A DNA stretch of 64,000 bases from Myrica gale (taxonomy: Eukaryota; Streptophyta; Magnoliopsida; Fagales; Myricaceae): NCBI GenBank assembly GCA_963930655.1, contig OZ005616.1:11560001-11624000 (forward strand), given 5' to 3'. Of the stretch, positions 1-11,900 are shown in pieces (position 1 is the first letter of the stretch; every line of letters begins with the position of its first letter). The translations under genes and the position numbers were made by a program. The notes below the pieces were generated by a model, which made no database searches, was not told the origin of the DNA, and saw nothing but the letters and a program-made list of their open reading frames with translations.

Positions 1-269
1 ATTAATAATTATTAGACTTAGAATCTTAGCTAATGTGATTGATTGGTAATTAGTAATTTGGATTTTTTGGGGTGTGTTGTATTTTGTTCTTATTTAACTA
101 TGAATATCAATAAACATAAACAAGTATTTTTCGGATTTGGATTTTTTTTAATGATGGACATGGTGTTGTGAACATATTTCCTAATTTTCATTAATTTGTA
201 AAGTTGATCATTTTGATATGGTGATGTTTCATTGTTTTGGAAAATAGAAAGTAATTGAAAGACTAAATA

Positions 270-612
270 ACAACCCAAGATGGGGTAAATTGGATTTTAA
301 TAAAAATTAAAACTTTAAAAAAAGTTAAGCAATATAACCGAAAGTTATAAACCACCACAAAGGAAGATATGACACAAGCAACGATGAGAGATAGAGTTAT
401 AGAGATGACACTGTGTTTTTAGGTGGTTCGGCCAACTCTTGCCTACGTCCACCCCCAAGGCTATTGACTTCCTTGGGCTTCCTCACTATCCATCAAATAG
501 TAAATACACCTTAGCTTCCCGAGTGCTAAGGAACCTTTACAAAGCGTTTTTCGAGCTCACGCTTTTAACTATCTTCACAAAATCCAAAACCTAAGGGATT
601 TCTGTAAGTGCT
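270..612. repeat. Partial copy of a dispersed repeat
   Basis: This segment shares phrases with the longer repeat that follows, including the start close to 'aacccaag' and the block reading 'aggtggttcg' then 'cctacgtccacccc'. It looks like a diverged or truncated relative lying directly upstream of that copy. It has no coding capacity. The class is unknown; a non-autonomous LTR-type element is a guess. Confidence 0.45.
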
Positions 613-1804
613 AGGATTAAGGCAACCCAAGAGGGGGTGAATTGGTTTTTTAAAATTTTTCGGTATTGACTACCAAAGACGTGTTTGCTAGTAAATACTA
701 CTTTAGCACAAGTATAATATGCAATAAGAGTAAATGTGCTGAAAGTAAAGAGTAAGGATAAGAGAAGCAAACACTTGATTTTTAGGTGGTTCGACAAACC
801 CGCCTACATCCACCCCTCAAGCTCCTTCGACGAGCCTTGAGGTTTTCCACTATTCTTCCAATATTATACACTCTAGCTTCCGAGTGCTAGAGAACCGTAC
901 AAGTATTTTTCCCGGGCTCAACACTCAAACCCACCCAAGTGGTTTTTCTGGCTCACCACTCACAACCTCACCAAGCTTGAGATATACACTCTCTAAGCTT
1001 CTTCTTTAGTGAACAACCTCACTAAAGGAAACAACTTTCTTTATATAAAGATGAAGAACAAAAACTCTCTTGATAGAGTAGATATGAAAAAGGAAGACTC
1101 TATCTCTTTATTCATACAAAGACAAGGATATGAAAGTGTGTTTTGTGTGAATGATATGAGAAATATAGAATAAGAATGTTTAGAATATTTCTCAAGTGGT
1201 AGAAATGATATCTGGTCGTTGGATCTTGATTTGGACGTTATGGATGAGTATTTATAGGTCACACATGAAAACTAGCCGTTTATAGGCGTTAGAGGTCGAT
1301 TTGACGATTTTACCATTGTATCGGTCGACCGCTTCAATTAGTCTTTGCTCAACAGTCGTTTACAGTCGTTTATAGTCATTCAATTAGGTCACACATGAAA
1401 ACTAGCCGTTTATAGTCTTTGTATCGGTCGACCGCTACAAATCATTTTCATAGACCGGTTCATTTAAAACCATGTTTTTTTGGGGTGTTTGAGAGTTTGT
1501 TTGGGGTGTTTTTAAACCTTTAAAAATATTTTAATCTTTCAAACAAAACTTAAAACGGTTTATGGACGTTTTGAAAGATATGCAAGTGCGTGATTCAAAT
1601 CCTTGTCAAAAGTGAAACAAAGAGTTACAAGGATGATGCCCTATGGTCTTGAATCTTCAATTTGAGCTCCTTGCATCTTCTTGTTCTTCTTTTTTAAAGT
1701 CTTTGACTCTTTCATCAAATCGTCTTTCTCTTTGAAGATGTCCATTTTATAAACTTAATCTATTTATTGAAATCATCAAAATCTCGATTGTGCACAAAAG
1801 CCAA
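613..1804 (+). repeat. Dispersed repeat, copy 1 (about 1.2 kb)
   Basis: A second copy lies in the same orientation at about 61402-62458. Both start near 'aaggcaa' with 'gaggggg' and 'gtgaat', share a long middle region ('caaagacgtgtttgc', 'aagcaaacacttgatttttag') and end in 'aatctcgattgtgcacaaaa'. There is no ORF of note, so this is probably a non-autonomous transposon or an LTR. Ends are approximate. Confidence 0.6.
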
Positions 1805-4429
1805 CAATTTCTTCTACCCACACAAGTAGGACCCAGTGTTTATCCAACACTCAAATGGTTTATAAAGGATGGGTACAAAGGAATGTCATTTAACGACTCT
1901 CAAAGCCGAATATACAAGTGTAAAGTACAAAAGAGTGCAAGAAGACAAAATTCTCAGTAGAAAGCTGAAGTTTGGCAGGGAAATTGCAAACTTTCTTGGT
2001 AGGTTCGGTCTTCTCTCTTCTTCAAAGCACTTCTCTCTCTCTAGAAGTTAGGTTGAAGAATAATTGCAAAGTAGTTCGTGCGATGGTTCTCTTTCTTATA
2101 AATTCTTGTATTTGAATCTTCTTTAACTACAACGGTCATTAAAGCTAGCAAAAAGGACCGTTGGAAAGACATCCACGTCATTTGGGAGTGATTTGAAGGT
2201 TCTGACAACTTTTCAAATTTTTCATTAAAGCTGTGGCATGTGTTGACACATGTTTGGCATGTGTTGACATCAAAAAATGAACTGGAGTTGGGCTCTCGGG
2301 AGATAATGCAATATGTCGACACCATAAGGTCAATGTGTCGACACTTGTATTGGTCTGGAAATGATGTCTCGGGTATAGGTGCAATGTGTCAACACTTATA
2401 AGTGTTGAAGAGAAAATCAGCAACTTTAAAGCGTCCAAACCATTCCAAAACGTTTTTAAACACCTATAAAGAGAAAAATTGATCTTATCAACTTGTGTAA
2501 TGATGTTCAAGTCACTTATAAATATTTTAGAGAGAGAAATCTCAATCCTTTTGAAATACAACTTGGAAATTGTGGATTGACAAGATAAAATCTAAAGTCT
2601 TCAAAACTTATAAACTTTTGTTATCATCAAAATCAAATATGGTTTGTTTTACAAAAACAACCTTGGACTAACAATAATCAATGAGGTGTTATATTATGCA
2701 TTAGTTAAAACTTAAATTAGTTTAGTCATTAGTGATCAATCTTTGTAGTTGGTCATTAAATATTATGGGCATAAATAAAAAGGGCATAATCATATGATAG
2801 TGATGTTTTGATTGAATGACCAATATTTTATTCCATTCAATTCAACTATCCAATTTGTAATATTTGTAGATTTTTTTTTTCAAAATGTAAATTTGTATTA
2901 TTTGTAGATTTTATTTATATGTTTATTTGTAATTTGTAAATTTGTTATTTATAATTTTGTATCATTTTTCTTTCATTAGTGTATGTATGTGATTTATTAA
3001 TTTAATGCAATTGAAACAATTATAGAATTGTAATATGTAAATGAATTAAAAAATAAAAAGTATTGGATCCAACATCCAATTAAATTGTAATTTTGGATCT
3101 AACATCCATCTTTAAAACTTGCCTAAAAAATCAAGTCTAAAAGACTAAGGCCAATTGTATAGTTACTAATAAGCCTAGAATAAGAAGCCCGAAAAATTGA
3201 AATTTTGGGCCCAAAATGGGCCTAAAATCAGCCTATATATAGATGCCGGTACTAGGATTGCCGGAATTCTGGCAGCTGTCGGACCGAAACCGGATGCCAA
3301 TATAGACATCCGGTTATTAACGGTATCGGAGCCAGAATTTCAAATTCGGGCTCGGGTAATACCGGTAACTACCCCTAACCCTTATGGTGCACGCAAGGTT
3401 CTTGTGCAAGCGAGCTATAAATGATTGGTAGAATCAATTTCAAAACATAAAATGAGAAATAAGTTACTGTGGGTTATAGAAGGCCTCCAAAAATGATAAT
3501 CCGGCCGGCAATAAGAGAAAAACAGGTGGCATCAGAGGCGAAGCCAGGGGAGGCTAATGGGGGCCATGGCCTCCAAACCTCTAAAAGCTCATAAAATACA
3601 GCATATTTGCACTCTTTATTAATGGATATTTGACATTTTTTATGTATTATTTATTTTGGCTCCTCCAAAATCTTTTTAATATAATTGACCCTCCCAATAA
3701 TTAATTCGCGTAATACTACTTAAGTTTCGCTGAAATCGGCAGGCAATATATACATCATTATCTGATCAACATGTTGAAGGAGAAGAATGTTAGAGATAAT
3801 ATCATAATCAAATCTTAAAGATTTGATATGATATTATGATTATCACAATATCAAAAATTTGATATTGTTATGAAGATTCAAATTCAAATTCAAATGTAGA
3901 GATTCAAATTTAAATATAGGATATTCTCCTATCATGTTTTGTATTATCTCTATAAATAGATATCTTCAATTGTAATCTGTATGGACTCATAATACAGAAT
4001 AAGTGCTTTCACAATGGATGTAGGTATTCTAGACTAAACCACTTAAAATCTCTTGTCTCTTATTACTATTTTTCTCCCCTCTTCATTTTAACCTTTTTTT
4101 TCTTCTAAGAAAGCTCTACATTTTTCCTATTAGTCAACAACATAACTCTACCGAGTTGAACAAAACAAAATGCTATCAGTTATTAAAACATGTAGTCACC
4201 ACGAGAATAGTGCTCTATGGGAATATATATATATATATATATATAAGAGGACTCACCAAAGCAGGCAAAAAAAAAAGAATGAATGACAGGAAATTAGGAA
4301 GTTCATTCGCCTGCACATCCTTTAAAACTCCGACTTCTGTACTTTTAATCCTCTTTTGTATTTTAAGCCTGGAACTAAGTAATTACTGTATGTTATGCAC
4401 TTTGCACTTTAAATTACTAGCTTGAGAAA
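1805..4429. other. Gene-free AT-rich DNA
   Basis: No gene is recognised. Around 2210-2400 the motif 'gtgttgacac' / 'tgtcgacac' recurs several times, which suggests repeat-derived DNA. At 3533-3550 there is a sequence like the terminus of the hAT-type MITE at 9121 ('gaggcgaagccagg'), but no matching right end was found. A (TA)n microsatellite lies at about 4224-4245. Confidence 0.5.
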
Positions 4430-4745
4430 TTGCATCTATAAACTACACAACCTAACAAATTACACCTCTTTATTTTTTCTGTCAAATTGAACGGAAATTA
4501 AATTTTTTAAAATAGGAAATATCGATTATGCTCTTAAAAGTCAAATAGCATGTTACATTTAAGGGTATAATTGTTATTTCATTTTTTTGTTTAAAAAAAG
4601 TTAATTTCCGTCCAATTTGTCGAAAAAAATGAAACAAAGTGTACAATGTGTTGAGGATTGTAGTTTATGCGTACAATGTCTCAAATATGGTAGTTTAGGG
4701 CACAAAGTGAAAAACTTATAACAGTTCGTAGGTAAAAAATATATT
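4430..4745. mobile_element. Fold-back, MITE-like repeat
   Basis: The left side carries 'ctataaactacac' type motifs and a stretch resembling 'tgaacggaaattaa'. The right side carries their inverse ('ttaatttccgtccaa', 'tagtttagggcacaaag'). The same organisation recurs at 34405-34800. It is non-coding; the superfamily was not determined and no target duplication was seen. Confidence 0.4.
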
Positions 4746-5920
4746 TTAGGAGGAAACATCATAGTATGCCTCGTATCTATGGGTAAAAGTCAAATTGGAT
4801 TGTATAACTTTTAATTTTTGTAATTACATCCCAAAAGTTTTGAAAGATATCAATCATCACCTTCCGTTCAATTTGGCTATTAAACTACATGAAAAATGAT
4901 AAAAACTCCACTCTTTAGACAAAATGATGCACACACATTATTTGCAGTATCTGAAGCTGACAAAGTGAGGCGTCCAAAAATTTATCTAGGAAAATGTTCA
5001 ATAAGAATTTTGGTTCATGGCATTAAAAAACAGTCCCGATGAAACAGATTGGAGAAACTTCCTTCACCACCTCAAACATCCACCAGACTCTCCCTAATTT
5101 TGTCAACTGGAATGTCCAAAATGTTCATTATCTACAAATTCAACTGTGCATAAGTTGGCACAATATGTTGCAAATAATCTTGTATTAGGACAATACCTAT
5201 TACAGTTTATCCCTCTATAGCTGTCTGATAATGGATGGGATCCTCCTAGCTGTAGTTTTTTTTTTTAAATCCACTATATACTATTTATTGTGATTAGAAA
5301 AACAAAAAGAATAACTGCAATGCTGTTTCTGGAGAGCCAAGAAAAGCCTGCATAGGATGTCATGACACGAGGATATGAGGACGGCCAGTAGTTCATTTGT
5401 CACAGATATACTTTGAAAAGGACACCAAACAACAAACACGCACCCACCAGCAACCTCCCTTCCCATCCCTCCCCATCAAAACAGGAAAAAGAAAAAAAAC
5501 GAAGGGAAACCAGCAATGGGAAATAAAATTAAGATAATATAATCATTTGAATTGCTATACATATCAAACTCTACACGAAACACAATGGAATGAATCAACT
5601 TCCTGAGGACGACCTGATGCCCCAATGAATCATTGTAATGTTACAACAACCTCAGAACGAAGGGCTTCAACAACTGTACATCGACTCACCTAATCTCTCC
5701 AGCCACTATTTTGTTCCAGAAAAGATCACACCATCACAATTCACCCAATGAATGCCATTGAGCCAAACATACCGAACTACGAACTACCATGAACCTACAA
5801 ACTCGAAGAAACCACATAATTCTTTATGCAGGCAGCACATGCTTCATCCAGGAGCAACCTCCATACTATTTCTAGATTTTTGTTTCATGAAAACAAAAAC
5901 GAAAAACTTAATTGCTTAAG
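4746..5920. other. Intergenic DNA and probable 3' end of the FRF gene
   Basis: There is no independent gene here. The part next to 5920 should be the 3' UTR of the minus-strand FRF gene. A minus-strand AATAAA-type signal, read as tttatt on the plus strand near 5283, could mark its polyadenylation site. The 4750-5280 part shows nothing recognisable. Confidence 0.4.
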
Positions 5921-8900
5921 CTATCTTTGGCTTCGCTGCTCTTTGGTCTCCATATCCTTGACACTGTCTACTATGTATTGGATCTTCTTTGACAAGCTCT
6001 CGTTGTGCTCCTCGATGTGCTCAAACATCATTTCCAGATGCCTTTTATAGGTTGCAGATCTTTTTTTCTCTAAAGCCAGTTGCTGGGATAGTTCTCGAAT
6101 CTTATCGTGTTCATTCTATGAGAGTAAAAGTACAAAAATGTGAGTTCCTAAAAGAATAAAAAAAAATTGCGACTTCATTTCCACCCCCCTGCTTGGACAT
6201 GACAAGTAAACAGGGTTATTCCACCTATTATATAGCATTCCACACAAGCAAGGCATGATGTTCATTAATTAAAATTAGTGTTCGAAAATTATGTTACCTA
6301 TCTGCTTTTGTTTCTATGTTGTTTTTGCTTTTTTTGTTTAGGGGGCGAGTTTTACTTTGTTTTAACTACAATTTGAACATTATCTCAAACACCTACAACC
6401 AATTGGAGCAAGAACTCCATCTCAAGCATTGATTTGTGCCCTCAAAAGTTGAAATGCAAATATATATCACAAATGGTAGTAAGATAATTAATTATGAATT
6501 CAAGTTATCATAGTTTTTCTACCCAGTTCAGGCAAACATTAGAAGTGCTGCATAGCTCATCAACCAGATGACTATGTTACGGAAATAAACATTTCATTTC
6601 AATCTACCCCTCTATATGTGTTTTCACTAACCACTATAATGCCTACCACCATATATTCCATTTCCATCAAACTATGATATCCTAGAAGATTAAGATTTAT
6701 AAAACCTTAAGCCTCAAATCATATATGACCATTCAGAAACCAAAACTCCCCAAAAATTAAGGAGAAAATTATTAGTTTAGGCCTTATTTTTTAATTGCTT
6801 TTACATTGCCCCCCTAAAAATATCATATTACAGCTTGGCCCCCCCAAAAGTAATATCCTGACTTTGCCCCTGATCACACTACAAGGATACATAGATATGC
6901 AGGAACAAAACCCCAATCATCAAGCTCAATAGAATCAACTTGAGTTCAAACAAACGTAGAGATCCTCATATAATTGTGAGGACTAATGATAAGACAATGG
7001 TGTCACCTATTTCAACACAAGCATTTGTTATTGACAACCGATTCAAATTTATATATCAGATTCCAACTCCTCTGATGCTCACCTTATTTACACTACAGAC
7101 ATTACAATGACAGAGTGATGTGAGGTCTTCATTTTTAGTGTATTAGCAATCGATGCTGATAATTTCTGAGTTATGTTCATTTTTTTCTGCTTCTTTTTTT
7201 TTTGGGTGGTGGTGGCGGTTGTGTGTGTGTGGTGGGGGGGGGGCAATGAACAAACAAATAAACAACAATCATATATTCCCCTGCTATATTTGTGCCTTTA
7301 TCAAAAACCAACAACTTTCCAGGCCACGTCCTTTCTGGTCTTCCTCTACTTGTTGAAGGAATCCCAACTTAATCTGAATTGCTTCTCACCTAGTGCATTC
7401 ATAATTCATTTAAGCACAAGGTGGATGACCAAAATTCTCTCATTGTATTTTTGGTCAGCATTCTCCAACTCTCTTGTGGAGTCTTTATTTACATTATACT
7501 TTTCCACGTCCTTATTGCCAGTAAACATTATACACCTGTTCTTGGCCAGTAAGGTTCCAGCCTCCTGCTACGAATACAAATTCAACAGATACTCTTCTTC
7601 ACAGACAGGCTGAACTCCCTATTAATAAGTAGACTTGACTCGTGGAACATTTATCTGAAATGGGGTTTTTAGGGTTGAGATAGGCTTAAAACGCAGGATC
7701 ACTACTTTGATTCCATGCTGAATCACCACTTTCCTAAATGATTAAGCTCATTGAAAGAGGTGCACTTAATAATTTAACTCAAATTTGTAACACTTTCTTC
7801 GAACTTTGTTCCTCTAGTTGACATCACTACAACATAAATATAATCAACCCCAAATAAATGAACCAAACTCCCTTTGGACAAAGTTACAGGTTTTGTATAT
7901 GGTGTAAAACTCAATAGTCAAAGCTTAACGATTCTATGCTTTCTCAAAATGGCCTTTGCAATCACACTAATTCCATGTAATACAGAAATTTCCTTTCTAG
8001 GGATGGATGGAATATATTTATGCCATCAAAATTTTGTTCTAGTAACTACAAAGTATTCTGATTAACGAAGTTCTGCACATAGACCCTCACTATTCAAACT
8101 CTTAGGAGAGCACCATCACAGTTTTCGACAAAGAAACAAAACAATGTTCTCTAGATCATTAGAAATTTTTAATTCCTTTGAATTTGATAGGCAAATAGGG
8201 ATCAACCACTCTTCACAAACAATTTTAAATATTTATGTGCAGTTCACCAAATCATCAAATTATTCTGCAACCTACTTAGAATCAGTTAAATGAATCTTAT
8301 TTGCTATTATCCTAAGGGATGCCTCCACAAAGCCAAATTTTTCTTGACCCAATTCATTTGTCACAAACACAATCATTCCAATACCAGTAAAATAATACCT
8401 TTTGATATTTTTATCTTTTTATGAGGGACTATCTGAGTTCTTATCCAATGAATTTCCAGATTCTATCAAAGCGTGATTATTGATAGTATTTGAATGGGAG
8501 ATAATAAGAAAAATATTGCTACCATAAAATTTGAGCGCCCAATCATCTATCTTAGGAAGAAGTAAAGAACCTTGAGATATTATTGTTATTCCTATTATCT
8601 TTCTTGTACCTGACAGATCATTAAACGTATCCAATTTCCACGTCATCCCATGAATTGCCATAAATGGGACAGTAATTCCCACTTCTCTCATCTAGTTGAC
8701 CTTACAAAATTTTCACAACAATCTATGTCCTTCACGATTGATCCTAACAGGAGCATACCAACACCCAATCTGCACCTATGGTCTTGATGACTATCCCAAC
8801 CCACAATCTTACCAACAACACTCTGACGCCCACTCAACCCATGCTTATAGCAAAAACAGCTCAAGTAAAATCGACTAAGTCTTCTTCCTGCCACCTAAAG

Positions 8901-11900
8901 TTAGCTCCATGAATCCTCTTTCAACTAGAGGAGCAAAAACTACAGAACAGCATTGACAAAATCTATAGGCATCTCCCTTCTTAATGAAAAATAAAATAGC
9001 TTTTCTCCACTACTAGTAAAGGTGATCTATTAAGCTTATTACTTACGTAATCTAGAAACTTTGACAGTTGATCTTTCAAAATAGAATGACATAGCACTTC
9101 AGTATTAGCTGGTGCAGGAGCAGGGACGAATCTACGGGGGGCCCGGGGGGCCCTGGCCCCCCCAAAGATTTTGAAAAAAAAAAATTAACATTTTTTAAGT
9201 TATATTCGATTTTTTTTTGAATTTTGCTTATAATTGTATTCCGGCCCCCCCGGAAAAAATTTTCTGGCTTCGTCCCTGTGCAGGAGGGTCCTAGTTGCAT
9301 TCATTAGAAAGTTGCTTTGTTAATAGCTCTGGACCCAAGTGACAGGCCAGAACAATAAGTCATAGTGGCATATGTTCTTCAGTATTAGCTGGTGCAGGAG
9401 GGTCCTAGTTGCATTCACTAAAAAGCTGCTTTGTTAAAGTCGTAGCTCTGGACCCCAAGTGGCAGGCCAAAACAATAAGTCAGCTAGGTCGCTAGTCAAA
9501 CCAAGCTAGGTCCTTGATGCAATGATCAATCCAGTTTCCATATAAAATTTACAAATCCATTTTCTACCTCTGAACCATGTTTAAAGGAACACTGCTTGGT
9601 TGAAATGCCTAATTTAGATGGCTTATCTCAAAGGCCTTTGCAGCTATGATGGTAAAAGAAGTCAAGAATTTTTGTATTTTGTGTTTCTCCATCATTTTGA
9701 TTTGAAGGGAAAATATAGCAGCTTCATTCATTCCTCCTTTTCTTGAATAAAAATAATTTATTCCTCTACTCTAAACTTGGCTCCATGTATAAGATCAAGA
9801 CATCTCAAGAAATCAAATCACACGTGTCAAGAAATTTTCTATATATGTTATCAAGATTACCAAAGTACCTCCAAATAATCCACCACCAACGCATCCTGAT
9901 TTTGAGCTAAAGAGAAAAGAAGAGGGAAAGCTAACCGTAGCATTCTCTCTCCACACCAAAGATCATGCCAAAAATGAACTCTGAGCCCGCACCCCACCAC
10001 AAAAAAATCTTCTCAGAGAAGAATTCTCACCCACGACTAATATGCTTCCACAAGCTCACTCCATAAGAACCATGAACAATCGGAGTCCTTCATCCCCCCC
10101 ACCTCGCCGCCATACTTCTCTAAAATGACAACCCTCCATAAACTATCGGTATCCATAGCAAACCGCCACAACCACTTCCCCAATAAGGCCTTATTGAACA
10201 AAGGCAAACGCCTTAGACCCAACCCACCGGCACTAAGAGGAGAGCACACCTTTTCCCACCTGACAAGATGAAACTTGTGCCCCTCCCCCCGCTACCCCAC
10301 AAAAATTCTCTTTGTAGCTTCTCCAATCTTTTAGCCACAACCATGGGAATAGGAAAAGAGACATGTAATAAGTAGGAAGGCTCGAAAGCGTGGACTTGAT
10401 AAGAGTGATTCTTCCCCCCTTCGAAAGGTATATATACGCTTCCAACTAGCCAATCTCCTTTCGATCTGCTCAATAATGTCATCCCAAATGCGGGTACTCT
10501 TGCATCTCACACCGAGGGGCAACCTGGAATGTTCAATTTTCTAGAATCGTCAATGATTGGGAGTTGGATGACTTCGCGACCCTTTATTCTTTGTTGTATG
10601 AGCAGATAGTTAGGAGAGGGGAGGTGGATAAGATGAGGTGGCGAGATTCCAAAATCGGTGTATTTTCGGTCAAGTCAATGTACAGCCTTCTTTCTAGTGA
10701 CACTAATCCGCTCTTCCCTTGGTGTAAGTGCTGGAAAACGTTGGCTCCCTCTAGAGTCTCTTTCTTGGCTTGGGAGGCGACCCATGGGAGAGTTTTGACC
10801 ATCGACAACTTAAGGAGGCAGAGCCTTTACTTGATTGATTGGTGCTTCTTGTGCAAATGCGAGGGGGAGTTTGTGGATCATATTTTCCTAAATTGCTCAG
10901 TGGCTAGAGGGTTGTGGACACATTTGTTATGCATTATGAACCTTTCTTGGGTTATTCCTAGGAGGGTGATCGAGGTATTGAGGTGCTAGAAGAAGTTTGA
11001 TAACCTCGTTGCCTTGGTAGTGTGGAGAATGATTCCTCTTGCTGTTTGGTGGGTCTTGTGGAGGGAGAGGAACAACAGATGCTTCGATAACTCTGAGCAA
11101 TCTTTGGATAGTTTAAGGGGCCTTGTTTTGCAGTCGCTTTTTCTTTGGGCCAATGATGTTGGGTTCTCCTTTTTCGGGTTTTCCAGACTTTCTTAGCTTT
11201 TTTGCTTGCTTATATGTTAGGGGTTTTCAGTATAGTCTTTTGTACTGTTGACCTCTTTGTTTTGTATCTTTGTTTTTCCTTTAATAAGATTGGCTTACTT
11301 GTCAAAAAAAAAAAATTACCAGAGTACCTAAAATTCTCTTCAAAATAGTTAATGACACTAAGGGCAAAAGTTTTTCTCCCTACCACGCATATGATCAAAC
11401 AGTAGAAATCAGTATACAACAACTATAACTTATGAACAAGGAAGGAGTGAGGACAGACCGGATATTGATCATAGATGCAATCCCTTCGAGCTTTTCCAGG
11501 TGTCAACGGATGAGTATGCTCCTTCACAAATTTTGTAACAACCCATTTACCTGAACTTACTTTCCTCACCAAAATCATCGCTCTGCAACCGACCCTTGTC
11601 TCTGCCCTCTGCCTCACAATTTTTTCACGCTTATCAGGCATTCTAAAACCCTCCTTGTTACAAACAAGTGCCCGACCAATAGCAGATCCATCACGCCTTG
11701 ACCGGGAAAGTTTGCTTACACGTATTACGAACCCCAAGCGTGTGGCATATGCATTGTAAAATGCATGTGCAGCTGCTTCAGAATCAAACTCCTGACCCAC
11801 ATAAGGCTCATCTGCCGAGATTATTGATACTGACGGAATTACAGCAGGAGCTATATCTGCTCCATCCATTTTATCATTCTGATCCTGATGGAATGCCCCT

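Noticed and set aside
3197..3424. 75-codon plus-strand frame
   Set aside because: No recognisable domain, repeat-like surroundings and no supporting start or splice context.
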